A stretch of 64,000 nucleotides of DNA, taken from an uncultured Pelagibacteraceae bacterium. GTDB taxonomy: Bacteria; Pseudomonadota; Alphaproteobacteria; Pelagibacterales; Pelagibacteraceae. Of the stretch, positions 20,303 to 28,297 are shown piece by piece. The position numbers and the translations under genes were made by a program. How positions within the stretch are numbered: the first letter of the stretch is position 1; every line of letters begins with the position of its first letter. Location of the stretch: assembly GCA_902557155.1 (NCBI GenBank), contig CACDYR010000002.1, positions 236,148 through 300,147 of the forward strand, given 5' to 3'. The notes under the pieces are model-generated. The model made no database searches. It was not told the DNA's origin and was given only the letters and a program-made list of their open reading frames with translations.

Positions 20303-20503
20303 ATGGGAATTCATTACGATTATAAATCAACTAAAGGTAATAAGCTTATGGAAAAGCAAGCTAAAAGAGAGAGAAAGCTTGCTGAAAAAAAAGCTAAACG
20401 TTTAGCTAAAGAAGGCCCAAAAAAAGAAGAGGAAAAAGCACCTGCACTAGATCCAAATAAACCAATTTCTTTAGATTTCCTGACCAACCCAAATAAAGAA
20501 TGA
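20303..20503 (+). CDS. Small Lys/Glu-rich protein, unknown function
   Basis: A 66-residue charged protein. The start at 20303 is preceded by AGGA seven bases upstream; an internal ATG at 20348 is an alternative. The middle (MEKQAKRERKLAEKKAKRL) is a likely basic coiled coil, and the C-terminus [16 protein letters not shown] looks conserved in character. I do not recognise a named family. Its stop overlaps the start of the next tiny gene by four bases (ATGA), which argues that both are translated. Confidence 0.6.
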   Translation: MGIHYDYKSTKGNKLMEKQAKRERKLAEKKAKRLAKEGPKKEEEKAPALDPNKPISLDFLTNPNKE

Positions 20504-20601
20504 GTTCAAAAGAAAAAAATGAGCGTTTAAGCTTGGCGCTTAGAAAAAATTTGAAGAAAAGAAAAATTTTCCAAAAAAAAAATAAAAAGAAAAATAAATA
20601 A
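20500..20601 (+). CDS. Tiny basic protein between two coupled genes
   Basis: A 33-residue ORF ([21 protein letters not shown] then a Lys/Asn-rich tail). It overlaps the upstream stop by four bases and its own stop overlaps the dcd ATG by one base, so it fills the gap exactly. The pattern ER-L-ALR-NLKKRK is reminiscent of small basic proteins annotated in other alphaproteobacteria, but this is from memory and unverified. Function is unknown; RNA or ribosome binding is only a guess from the charge. Confidence 0.5.
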   Translation: MSSKEKNERLSLALRKNLKKRKIFQKKNKKKNK

Positions 20602-21161
20602 TGTCAATTCAACCTGATTCTTGGATTAAAAAAATGTGCAAAGAGCACAATATGATAGAGCCATTTTTGGATCATCAAGTTTCTGAAGGTAAAATTTCTT
20701 ATGGATTAAGTAGTATGGGATATGATGTAAGAATCTCAGATGAATATAGAATTTTTACCAATGTTAATAGTTCTTTAGTTGATCCAAAGAATTTTTCTGA
20801 TGATAACTTTATAGAACGAAAAGGACCACATTGTATTATCCCACCAAATTCATTCGTTTTAGCTAAAACAGTAGAATATTTTAGAATACCAAAAGATGTT
20901 TTATGTATTTGTGTTGGAAAAAGTACTTATGCTAGGACAGGAATTATTTGTAATGTTACTCCAATTGAAAATGAATTTGAGGGCAATATTGTAATTGAGC
21001 TAAGTAATACAACACCTAATCCTGCAAAAATCTATTCAAATGAAGGAATAGCACAATTTTTATTTTTTAAATCAGATACTCAACCAGAAACAACTTATAA
21101 ATCAAAGAACGGTAAATATCAGGGTCAAACTACAATTCAAGTTGCTAAAATTAAAAAGTAA
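20601..21161 (+). CDS. dcd: dCTP deaminase
   Basis: This enzyme deaminates dCTP to dUTP, feeding dTMP synthesis. The 186 residues match the long alphaproteobacterial form. Visible are [11 protein letters not shown] near residue 35, the substrate region [11 protein letters not shown] with the conserved Ser-Thr-Arg, the catalytic Glu in [20 protein letters not shown], and a C-terminal YQGQTT. Genes upstream are the two tiny basic ORFs, and murA follows after three bases. Confidence 0.95.
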   Translation: MSIQPDSWIKKMCKEHNMIEPFLDHQVSEGKISYGLSSMGYDVRISDEYRIFTNVNSSLVDPKNFSDDNFIERKGPHCIIPPNSFVLAKTVEYFRIPKDVLCICVGKSTYARTGIICNVTPIENEFEGNIVIELSNTTPNPAKIYSNEGIAQFLFFKSDTQPETTYKSKNGKYQGQTTIQVAKIKK

Positions 21162-21164
21162 TTT

Positions 21165-22424
21165 ATGGATAAATTTCTGATTAATGGCCCTTGTAAAATC
21201 AAGGGCAATGTTTCAATTTCAGGTTCGAAGAATGCATCTCTCCCAATTTTAGCTGCAACATTATTATTTGATAAACCTGTGGTTATCAAAAATTTACCAA
21301 GAGTTAGAGACATTAATACAATGTTAAATTTATTAAAGTCTCTTGGTTCTAAAATATTTTTATCAAGAGATAAAAAAACAGCAAAAATTATAAATAAAAA
21401 AAATATGAAAACTTTTGCTAGTTATTCTTTAGTCAAAACAATGCGTGGTTCTATTTTAGTTTTAGGTCCACTTATTTCAAAATACCATAAATCTAAAATC
21501 TCTTTACCTGGAGGGTGTTTAATTGGTGCTAGACCAGTTAATTATCATCTAACAGCATTAAAAAAACTTGGTATGAAATATGAACTAAAAGATGGATATA
21601 TTTTAGCAAAATCAAAAGGAAAACTTAGCGGAACAACTGTAAACTTTCCAAAGATAAGTGTTGGGGCAACTGAAAATTCTATAATAGCAGCATGTCTAGC
21701 AAAAGGAAAAACAGTTTTAAATAATTGTGCAATAGAACCTGAGATTAAAGATCTTACAAATTTTTTAAATAATGCTGGAGCGAAAATAAAATGGACAGGA
21801 AGAGTTTGTAAAATCATAGGTGTAAATTCTTTAAATGAAACTGAATATTCTGTAATGGCTGATAGAATAGAAGCAGGCACATTTTGTGTAGCTGCAACAC
21901 TTGCAAAAGGTAACTTACAAATAAATAATTTAAATCCTAAAATTATTGGTACAGAAATAAAATTACTAAAAAAAGTTGGTGCTAAAATTAAAACTAGTGA
22001 AAATAAAATCTTAATTAAAGGACCTGAAAAAATAAAATCCATAAAAAGCATTAAAACTAAAGAATTTCCAGGTATTCCAACAGACCTTCAAGCACAATTG
22101 ATGGTTTTAATGTGCAAAGCAGTTGGCAAAAGTTCAATAACTGAAAGTATTTTTGAAAATAGATTTATGCATGTTGCAGAATTACAAAGACTGGGAGCAA
22201 AAATAAATATTAAAAATAATACTGCTACGATAGAAGGAAATACTAAATTCATTGGCGCTGAATTAATGTCTAGTGATTTAAGAGCTTCTGTTGCTTTGGT
22301 TCTAGCAGCTATAGTTTCTAATGGTAAATCATATATTAACAGAATTTATCACTTAGATCGAGGTTATGAAAAAATAGAAAACAAATTAAAAAAAATAGGT
22401 GTTAAAATTAAAAGATTAAAATAG
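21165..22424 (+). CDS. murA: UDP-N-acetylglucosamine 1-carboxyvinyltransferase
   Basis: The first committed step of peptidoglycan synthesis, transferring enolpyruvate from PEP. The 419 residues show the N-terminal SGSKNASLPILAATLL with the catalytic Lys, the catalytic Cys118 in LPGGCLIGARPVNYHL, and ESIFENRFMHVAEL near residue 325. The presence of Cys118 predicts fosfomycin sensitivity of the active site. Its TAG stop overlaps the GTG start of the DUF2948 gene by one base. Confidence 0.97.
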   Translation: MDKFLINGPCKIKGNVSISGSKNASLPILAATLLFDKPVVIKNLPRVRDINTMLNLLKSLGSKIFLSRDKKTAKIINKKNMKTFASYSLVKTMRGSILVLGPLISKYHKSKISLPGGCLIGARPVNYHLTALKKLGMKYELKDGYILAKSKGKLSGTTVNFPKISVGATENSIIAACLAKGKTVLNNCAIEPEIKDLTNFLNNAGAKIKWTGRVCKIIGVNSLNETEYSVMADRIEAGTFCVAATLAKGNLQINNLNPKIIGTEIKLLKKVGAKIKTSENKILIKGPEKIKSIKSIKTKEFPGIPTDLQAQLMVLMCKAVGKSSITESIFENRFMHVAELQRLGAKINIKNNTATIEGNTKFIGAELMSSDLRASVALVLAAIVSNGKSYINRIYHLDRGYEKIENKLKKIGVKIKRLK

Positions 22425-22816
22425 TGAATAAATATTTAGCAAAAATTATAGCAAGTGACCAAGAAGGGTTACAGATGATTTCAGCTTGTAGTTCAGGGGC
22501 TAAGGTTAAAATTGCAGATATAAAATATCTCGCATCCAATAAGGTTTTTTTATTATCAATTGAAAGAACCAAGGTTGAAAGTGATCAGGAAGATAAAAAA
22601 ATCAATAGTATTTGTAGGTTTGATTTTGTTGACAAAGTAAGATCAAAGAACATTGATCAATCAAATCAAGAAACAGTTTTAGAACTAATAGGTATAGATT
22701 ATTTGAAAAATAATGATGTTTATGAAATAAATCTTATTTTTAATAACAATGCTCATATTGCTTTAACTACAGAAACTATTGAAGCAAGATTAGAGGATCA
22801 AAGTGAAATTAAATAG
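22424..22816 (+). CDS. DUF2948 family protein
   Basis: A 130-residue protein with a GTG start inside the murA stop. The opening (KIIASDQEGLQMISACSSGAKVKIADIKYL) and the phrase FDFVDKVRSKN are typical of the DUF2948 family. In alphaproteobacteria that family is found between murA and hisD. No catalytic motif is apparent and its role is unknown. The tight coupling to murA and the 2-base gap to hisD indicate one operon. Confidence 0.78.
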   Translation: MNKYLAKIIASDQEGLQMISACSSGAKVKIADIKYLASNKVFLLSIERTKVESDQEDKKINSICRFDFVDKVRSKNIDQSNQETVLELIGIDYLKNNDVYEINLIFNNNAHIALTTETIEARLEDQSEIK

Positions 22817-22818
22817 TT

Positions 22819-24102
22819 ATGAAGACACTAAATAGTAAAAGTAAAAATTTTGATAAATTATTAGAGAATTTGCTCTTGCAGAGAAAAAAAAAAATTCAAT
22901 CAGACTCTGTTTCTGTAACAAATATAATTAAAGATGTTAAAAAAAATGGAGATAAAGCATTATTAAAATACGAGAAAAGATTTAATCAAAACAACACAAT
23001 TATTCCAAGCTCAAAACAAATAAAAAAATCTATAAATTCACTTGATAAAAAAGTAAAGAAAGCAATCGATACGGCTTATAATAGAATTTATAAATTTCAT
23101 TCACTTCAAAAATTTAAAAATATTTCTTATACAGATAAATTAAAAAATAAACTCGAATATAAATATGTACCTTTAGAGTCTGTTGCAATTTATGTTCCTG
23201 GTTCTACTGCTTCATACCCATCGAGTGTGTTGATGAACGCTATTCCAGCAATTGTTGCAGGAGTTAAGAGAATAGTTATGATTAATCCAGGCCATAAAGG
23301 AAAACAAAATCCAGCCGTATTATACGCTGCAAAAAAATGCAAAATAAAAGAAATATATTCCATTGGGGGCCCTTCTGCTATTGCAGCAGTATCCTATGGG
23401 ACTAAAAAAATTAAAAAAGTTCATAAAATAGTTGGTCCAGGAAACGCATATGTTGCGGCTGCAAAAAAAGAAGTTTTTGGCGTTGTTGGAATTGAAGGTA
23501 TGACCGCAGGTCCTTCAGAAGTGACTGTCGTTTGTGATAAATTCTCAAATCCTGAGTGGGTTGCAAGTGATTTAATTGGACAAGCTGAACATGATATTCT
23601 TGCACAATGTATTTTGATTTCAAAAGATAAAGATTTACTAGATAAAGTAAAAATTGAAATTACTAAACAATTAAAAGAAATTCCAAGAGCTTCTGTTGCA
23701 AAAAGAAGCTTAATTAATAATGGAATTCTTATGCATGTTTCTTCAGAGGCTAAAATAATAAGTGTTATAAATAAAATTGCACCAGAACATTTAGAATTAA
23801 ATATTAAAAATTATAAATCGTTAGTTCCAAAAATAAAAAATTCAGGATCAATATGTTTAGGAAAATATGCAGTGATGGCAATGACTGATTATAATGTTGG
23901 ATCAAACCATGTGTTGCCAACTAATGGTTCTGCCAAATACTCAAGCGGCATAAGTGTAAATGAATTTTATAAAAGAATTTCATACATAAACTTATCAAAA
24001 AAGGGTATTGAAAGTCTTGGACCATCAGTTATAACACTTGCAAATTACGAAGGGTTGGTTGGACACGCTCAATCTGTAGTAAAACGAATAAGGAGAAAAT
24101 AA
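22819..24102 (+). CDS. hisD: Histidinol dehydrogenase
   Basis: This zinc- and NAD-dependent enzyme carries out the last two oxidations of histidine synthesis. The 427 residues include [16 protein letters not shown], the [14 protein letters not shown] block, [15 protein letters not shown] with zinc and catalytic residues, PEHLEL, and a C-terminal GHAQSV with the last zinc ligand. It lies after the DUF2948 gene and two bases before infA. It does not adjoin the hisZ-hisG pair, which is about 2.3 kb away. Confidence 0.96.
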   Translation: MKTLNSKSKNFDKLLENLLLQRKKKIQSDSVSVTNIIKDVKKNGDKALLKYEKRFNQNNTIIPSSKQIKKSINSLDKKVKKAIDTAYNRIYKFHSLQKFKNISYTDKLKNKLEYKYVPLESVAIYVPGSTASYPSSVLMNAIPAIVAGVKRIVMINPGHKGKQNPAVLYAAKKCKIKEIYSIGGPSAIAAVSYGTKKIKKVHKIVGPGNAYVAAAKKEVFGVVGIEGMTAGPSEVTVVCDKFSNPEWVASDLIGQAEHDILAQCILISKDKDLLDKVKIEITKQLKEIPRASVAKRSLINNGILMHVSSEAKIISVINKIAPEHLELNIKNYKSLVPKIKNSGSICLGKYAVMAMTDYNVGSNHVLPTNGSAKYSSGISVNEFYKRISYINLSKKGIESLGPSVITLANYEGLVGHAQSVVKRIRRK

Positions 24103-24104
24103 AT

Positions 24105-24320
24105 TTGTCAAAACAAGACTTACTGGAATTTAAAGGTACAGTGATAGACCTACTTCCGAACGCTATGTTTAGAGTAAAATTAGAAAATGGACATACTGTT
24201 ACTGCCCATACAGCTGGTAAGTTAAGAAAAAACAGAATTAGAGTTCTCCAAGGTGATAATGTGACAGTTGAAATGACACCTTACGATCTTACTAAAGGAA
24301 GAATTATCTTTAGAGGATAA
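24105..24320 (+). CDS. infA: Translation initiation factor IF-1
   Basis: A 71-residue OB-fold protein that blocks the ribosomal A site during initiation. The full IF-1 consensus is present ([42 protein letters not shown]). It uses a TTG start, supported by AGGAG nine bases upstream at 24091-24095. The rare start codon may reduce expression. tRNA-Phe follows four bases after the stop codon. Confidence 0.95.
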   Translation: MSKQDLLEFKGTVIDLLPNAMFRVKLENGHTVTAHTAGKLRKNRIRVLQGDNVTVEMTPYDLTKGRIIFRG

Positions 24321-24324
24321 ATAA

Positions 24325-24399
24325 GGCTGAGTAGCTCAGGAGTAGAGCAGAGCCCTGAAAAGGCTTGTGTCGGAGGTGCGAATCCTTCCTCAGCCACCA
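24325..24399 (+). tRNA. tRNA-Phe (anticodon GAA)
   Basis: A 75-base cloverleaf with encoded CCA. The acceptor stem GGCTGAG/CTCAGCC is perfect, the D-stem is GCTC/GAGC, the anticodon stem is GAGCC/GGCTT with loop CTGAAAA. The T-stem is GGAGG/CCTTC, with loop TGCGAAT in which position 55 is G in place of the almost universal T. It lies directly downstream of infA. Confidence 0.92.
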
Positions 24400-24479
24400 C
24401 CACAAAGTTTCATCTTGAAATAACTGTAAAAGAAATTAACCTTAAGAGATAATAAATAACAAAAGGACTAAGAAATAAG

Positions 24480-24692
24480 ATGAGTACACTACAAGGAAAA
24501 ATTAAATGGTATAATGGTAAAAAGGGATATGGCTTCATTGAAAGAGATGATAAAGAAAAAGATGCCTTTGTTCACGCTTCAGCGGTAAAAGCTGCTGGTA
24601 TGAGATATCTCAATGAAGGTGATAAACTTGAATTCACATTAGAAGATGGTCCTAAAGGTCCTTCTGCAGTAAATTTAAAAAAAATAGACTAA
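24480..24692 (+). CDS. Cold-shock domain protein (CspA family)
   Basis: A 70-residue single cold-shock domain that binds single-stranded RNA or DNA and melts RNA structure. RNP1 is KGYGFI at 15-20 and RNP2 is DAFVH at 28-32. The gene has an 80-base leader after tRNA-Phe and is followed by a strong terminator. AAGGA occurs upstream but at a wide spacing (about 12 bases). It may be constitutive rather than cold-induced; sequence alone cannot tell. Confidence 0.93.
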   Translation: MSTLQGKIKWYNGKKGYGFIERDDKEKDAFVHASAVKAAGMRYLNEGDKLEFTLEDGPKGPSAVNLKKID

Positions 24693-24710
24693 TTTAGAAA
24701 TTATTTAAAA

Positions 24711-24748
24711 GGGCGTTTTATCTACCAAATAGATAAACGTCCTTTTTC
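24711..24748 (+). terminator. Rho-independent terminator after the cold-shock gene
   Basis: A long hairpin with arms GGGCGTTTTATCTA and TAGATAAACGTCC around a four-base loop, with G-T pairing and at most one bulge, followed by TTTTT. It begins 18 bases after the csp stop codon. It is the clearest intrinsic terminator in the window. Confidence 0.88.
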
Positions 24749-24777
24749 TATTTATACCTTGAATATTAATTTTTTTT

Positions 24778-24875
24778 GTCTAAAAGACTGCTCATGAATA
24801 TAAATATTACATACAGGAAGACTTTTAGAAGTACTCACAGAAACTGTTTCCATAGCCAGTAGGCTATTTATTTAT
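24778..24875. other. Structured intergenic region, possible small RNA
   Basis: Between the csp terminator and tRNA-His lie about 175 bases with no ORF. Two inverted repeats stand out: an 8-bp pair TCTAAAAG/CTTTTAGA (24779-24786 with 24822-24829) and a 6-bp GC-containing hairpin ATAGCC-AGTA-GGCTAT (24852-24867) followed by a T-rich tract. A TATAAT-like box follows at about 24876-24881 and could serve tRNA-His and hisS. An RNA here is only a suggestion. Confidence 0.25.
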
Positions 24876-24923
24876 ATTATAATTTTAAATCCACATAAAA
24901 TAAGATAAAAACAAAGAGGATAA

Positions 24924-24998
24924 GCCCGGGTGGTGTAATGGTTAGCACGGAAGTTTGTGGAACTTTAAGTTTGAGTTCGACTCTCAGCCCGGGTACCA
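24924..24998 (+). tRNA. tRNA-His (anticodon GTG), lacking encoded G-1
   Basis: A 75-base cloverleaf with encoded CCA. The acceptor stem is GCCCGGG/CCCGGGT with a G1-T72 pair and discriminator A73; the base before G1 is A. The anticodon loop is TTGTGGA and the T-loop TTCGACT is canonical. Standard bacterial tRNA-His has G-1 and C73; the form seen here is the known alphaproteobacterial variant read by a matching HisRS. It lies four bases before hisS. Confidence 0.93.
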
Positions 24999-25002
24999 AA
25001 AA

Positions 25003-26397
25003 ATGAATAAAGAAAAAAAATTAATTCCTGGATTACCTTCAGGATTTGAAGATCGTTGGGATAAAAAACTTCTTCTCAAAAAAAAGCTTTTAAAAGCTAT
25101 TGAGAATAATTTTATTAAATTTGGAGCAGAGGCTCTGGAAACCCCTTCGTTTGAGATAAGTGAAAATATAGGATCTTTTTTGGCAGAAGATGACGCTAAT
25201 CCTATGTCTGATGTATTCTCATTTCAGGATGGAGAAAAAAGCATTACTCTAAGGTATGATCTTTCAAGCCCACTAGCTAGATTTGTTGCTCAAAACAATC
25301 AAGGGCTTCCATCAATCTTTAAAAGGTATGCCATTCAAAATGTCTTTAGAAATGAAAAGGCTGGTAACGGAAGGTACAGGGAATTTATGCAAGCAGATTT
25401 TGATATTGTTGGAAATGTTAATCCTGCCCAGGCAAATGCTGAGCTTTGTAATTTAATATCAAGTACTTTGTTAGATTGTGGTTTAAAAAAAGATCAATTT
25501 ACAATTAACATTAGTAATAGAAAAATAGTTCAAGGATTAATTGATGATTTAAAAATATCAGAAGAAAAGCAGGTAAAAGTAATTAGGGCAATTGATAAAT
25601 TAGATAAACCAGGTTTTGGTTTAAAAGGTGTTGAAGATCTGCTTAAAAAAGAGAGAAAAGATATAAGTGGTGCAATTACTAAGGGCGCAGATTTAAACGA
25701 TGAACAAGCATCCAAAATACTTAATTTTCTAAAAATTAAAGATTTAAAAGAATTAAAAAAAATATTAAAAAATCCTTTGTCTGAAGAAGGTATAAAGGAA
25801 TTAGAACAAGTATTTGAAGTATTGGGTTACAGTTCAAATTTAAATCAGGTCAAAACAAATTTTACAATTGTTAGGGGATTGGCTTATTATTCAGATTTCA
25901 TTGTTGAAACAAATCTAAATTTTAAAGTCACAAATAACAAAGGCAAAGAGGTCGATATAGGCAGTATTTGTTCTGGAGGAGCCTATGCAAAATTAATTTC
26001 GAGATTTAAAGGTGTGGATATTCCAGGCACTGGAATTAGTTTTGGAGTTGATCGATTGTTATTTGCTTTAATGCAATTGGATCAAGTAAAAGTAGATAGT
26101 CAAAAACCAGTTTTAGTTTGTGTAATGGATGAAAAATATCTTAAAAGTTATTATGAAATTTTAGATCTATTAAGAAATAATAATATTAATGCTGAAATTT
26201 TTTTAGATACAAAAAAAAATTTAGGTAAGCAACTAACCCTAGCAAATAAACGTGAGTTGGATATTGCAATAATATGTGGTGAAAATGAATTTAATGAAAA
26301 TACAGTCACTATAAAAAGTCTCAAAGGCGTTAAGGGTGAAAACAATAAAACATTTCCAAAAGAAAATTTAATCGATGAAGTCAAAAAACTTATCTGA
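25003..26397 (+). CDS. hisS: Histidyl-tRNA synthetase
   Basis: A class II aminoacyl-tRNA synthetase, 464 residues from the ATG at 25003. The open frame continues upstream into tRNA-His, so that extension is rejected. Visible are the motif 2 region (FRNEKAGNGRYREFMQADFDIVG), the histidine-binding VRGLAYYSDFIVE, and motif 3 GTGISFGVDRL. The C-terminal anticodon domain is present. Only four A residues separate the start from the tRNA CCA end, so no Shine-Dalgarno lies outside the tRNA. It is likely co-transcribed with tRNA-His and with hisZ and hisG downstream, and should be the type that recognises U72/A73. Confidence 0.95.
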   Translation: MNKEKKLIPGLPSGFEDRWDKKLLLKKKLLKAIENNFIKFGAEALETPSFEISENIGSFLAEDDANPMSDVFSFQDGEKSITLRYDLSSPLARFVAQNNQGLPSIFKRYAIQNVFRNEKAGNGRYREFMQADFDIVGNVNPAQANAELCNLISSTLLDCGLKKDQFTINISNRKIVQGLIDDLKISEEKQVKVIRAIDKLDKPGFGLKGVEDLLKKERKDISGAITKGADLNDEQASKILNFLKIKDLKELKKILKNPLSEEGIKELEQVFEVLGYSSNLNQVKTNFTIVRGLAYYSDFIVETNLNFKVTNNKGKEVDIGSICSGGAYAKLISRFKGVDIPGTGISFGVDRLLFALMQLDQVKVDSQKPVLVCVMDEKYLKSYYEILDLLRNNNINAEIFLDTKKNLGKQLTLANKRELDIAIICGENEFNENTVTIKSLKGVKGENNKTFPKENLIDEVKKLI

Positions 26398-27427
26398 AAA
26401 CATCCTTAGATCAGTAAAATCTAAGGGTTTTAAATATATTGATTTACCTTCAGTAATTGAGGCTAATCACATTGTTCAAAGATCAGGAGAAAATTTTAGA
26501 AAGTTTATCTTCTCTTTTACTGATCAGAATGGAAGTGAGTTGTGTTTAAGACCAGATTTAACAATTGCATCTTGTTTAAGGTATTTGGAAAATAATTTAA
26601 AAGGTAAGGAAAAAATTTTTTACAGTGGTCAAGCTTATCGAAAATCACAAAATAAAAAAGATTCGATCATTAGAAATCAAATTGGATTTGAAATTTTAGG
26701 ATCTAAGGATGAGAAAAATGACGATAAAGAAATTATAAATACATCTCTTAAATCACTTCAAAATATCAAATATTCCTCAGGAACACTAACTATTGGAAAT
26801 GTTGAAATATTTAATTTGTTAATTTCAAAATTAGATATCCCAAAGAGATGGAAGCTAAGATTAGCCAGACACTTCTGGAGAGAAGAATATTTTAATGATT
26901 TATTAAAAAGATTGGAAACTAATTCAGATGTTGATCCAACAATTGTAGAAATAGATAAAAAGCGGTACGTGAAAATGCTTAAAGAGGATTTATCAAATAT
27001 TGTTGCAGGAAGAACAATTAATGAAATATTAAAAAGGTTTGATCAGAAAATAAAAGATCCTAGAAGAGCTAGTAAAGGAAAGAATGTTTCAAAAATAATT
27101 AAAGATTTCTTAAAAATTAAATGTCCCATAAATAAAGCAGCAATTGAATTAAATAAATTTTTTAAAAAAAACAAAATAAATCTAGCTGTAGATCAAAAAT
27201 ATTTTCCAATCTCTAATAATAAGGTTTCAAAATTAAATATAGTATTTTCAGCATCTTTTGGAAGACAATTAGAATATTACACAGGAATGGTTTTTAAAAT
27301 TGATATTAAATCTAAAAACTCATTAAAAAATATTATTAATGGTGGTCGTTATGATGGTCTAATTTCGGACTTAGGATCAAAAAAACAAACTCCAGCAGTA
27401 GGTGCTGCTTTAAATTTAAATTACTAA
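26375..27427 (+). CDS. hisZ: ATP phosphoribosyltransferase regulatory subunit
   Basis: A catalytically inactive paralogue of HisRS (350 residues) that forms a complex with short HisG and confers histidine feedback control. It shows the class II core (GSELCLRPDLTIASCLRYL, YSGQAYRK, QIGFEILG, GGRYDGLISDLG) but lacks the anticodon-binding domain. Its start overlaps the end of hisS by 23 bases in another frame, and it ends where hisG begins. The hisS-hisZ-hisG order is typical of alphaproteobacteria. Confidence 0.9.
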   Translation: MKSKNLSENILRSVKSKGFKYIDLPSVIEANHIVQRSGENFRKFIFSFTDQNGSELCLRPDLTIASCLRYLENNLKGKEKIFYSGQAYRKSQNKKDSIIRNQIGFEILGSKDEKNDDKEIINTSLKSLQNIKYSSGTLTIGNVEIFNLLISKLDIPKRWKLRLARHFWREEYFNDLLKRLETNSDVDPTIVEIDKKRYVKMLKEDLSNIVAGRTINEILKRFDQKIKDPRRASKGKNVSKIIKDFLKIKCPINKAAIELNKFFKKNKINLAVDQKYFPISNNKVSKLNIVFSASFGRQLEYYTGMVFKIDIKSKNSLKNIINGGRYDGLISDLGSKKQTPAVGAALNLNY

Positions 27428-28119
27428 TGACAAAAAATATTTTAAATATTGGAATTCCAAGCAAAGGTAGACTTAGAAAAAATGTTTTAAATATTTTTAA
27501 AAAAAATAAATTAAATCTCATTTCTGAAAGAGGAGAAAGAGATCTTTTAGGATCTATAAAACAATTTAAAAATATTAAGATTTTATATCTTCATGCAAGA
27601 GAGATCATCGAAAGACTTGGAGACGGATCTTTGGACATAGGTTTTTCTGGCTTTGATTTATTAAAGGAAAGTGAAATTAACACTCAAAAGAAAATTAATG
27701 TTTTAAAAAGATATGATTTTGGTAAGGCTACATTAGTAGTTGCAATTCCAGATCCATGGATAGATGTACAAACAGTTGCAGATTTAGAAGAAATTGCATT
27801 TGAATTTAAAGATAAGAAAAAGAAAAGATTAAGAGTAGCAACAAAATATCCAAACTTAACAAGGGAATTTTTGTTTTCAAAGGGCGTTACCCAATTCAAA
27901 TTAATTGATAGTTTGGGTGCAACTGAAGCTTATCCTTTTACAGGCTCATCGGAAATAATTACAGATATTACTTCTACCGGAGAAACGTTAAAAGCAAACA
28001 ATCTACGTATTTTAAAGGATGGAGAAATATTAAGATCAGAGGCCTGCATGATGATTTCTAAGTCATCCAATAATAAAATGGGTCTTAAAAAAATAGTAAA
28101 ATTACTTTCTAAAAATTGA
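27427..28119 (+). CDS. hisG: ATP phosphoribosyltransferase, short form
   Basis: This enzyme commits ATP and PRPP to histidine synthesis. The 230 residues are the short HisG form, which lacks the C-terminal ACT-like regulatory domain and needs HisZ. Visible are GIPSKGRL near the N-terminus, the periplasmic-binding-like fold with LDIGFSGFDLL, RVATKYPNLTREF and the PRPP loop DITSTGETLKAN. It begins one base before the hisZ stop ends. Confidence 0.95.
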   Translation: MTKNILNIGIPSKGRLRKNVLNIFKKNKLNLISERGERDLLGSIKQFKNIKILYLHAREIIERLGDGSLDIGFSGFDLLKESEINTQKKINVLKRYDFGKATLVVAIPDPWIDVQTVADLEEIAFEFKDKKKKRLRVATKYPNLTREFLFSKGVTQFKLIDSLGATEAYPFTGSSEIITDITSTGETLKANNLRILKDGEILRSEACMMISKSSNNKMGLKKIVKLLSKN

Positions 28120-28233
28120 GTCTTTCCAATAAATTAGTATAATTTTGATAATATCTAGATTTCTAATAATTGCATAAAGTGCAACAATAACACAAATAAT
28201 AAAGAATATTTTTAATACTAAAATTAGTTCCAT
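28102..28233 (-). CDS. Possible 43-residue membrane peptide
   Basis: A short minus-strand ORF in the otherwise empty hisG-rmuC gap, too short for usual ORF cutoffs. It encodes one hydrophobic segment (LVLKIFFIICVIVALYAII) followed by RNLDIIK and a charged end. Its 3' end overlaps hisG by 18 bases. No Shine-Dalgarno is visible. A hydrophobic short ORF can arise by chance in AT-rich DNA, so confidence is low. Nothing else is evident in this 178-base gap. Confidence 0.3.
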   Translation of the reverse strand: MELILVLKIFFIICVIVALYAIIRNLDIIKIILIYWKDSIFRK

Positions 28234-28297
28234 AAAGTATTTTTAAATATTTAAATACATTAATCAAATATTTACGATAAAATAAAAAATTAGAATC

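Noticed and set aside
21545..22051. 168-codon minus-strand ORF inside murA
   Set aside because: Antisense to conserved MurA sequence, without its own motifs or start signals.
24955..25002. Upstream extension of the hisS frame
   Set aside because: The added codons lie inside tRNA-His, and HisRS family sequence begins at the ATG at 25003.
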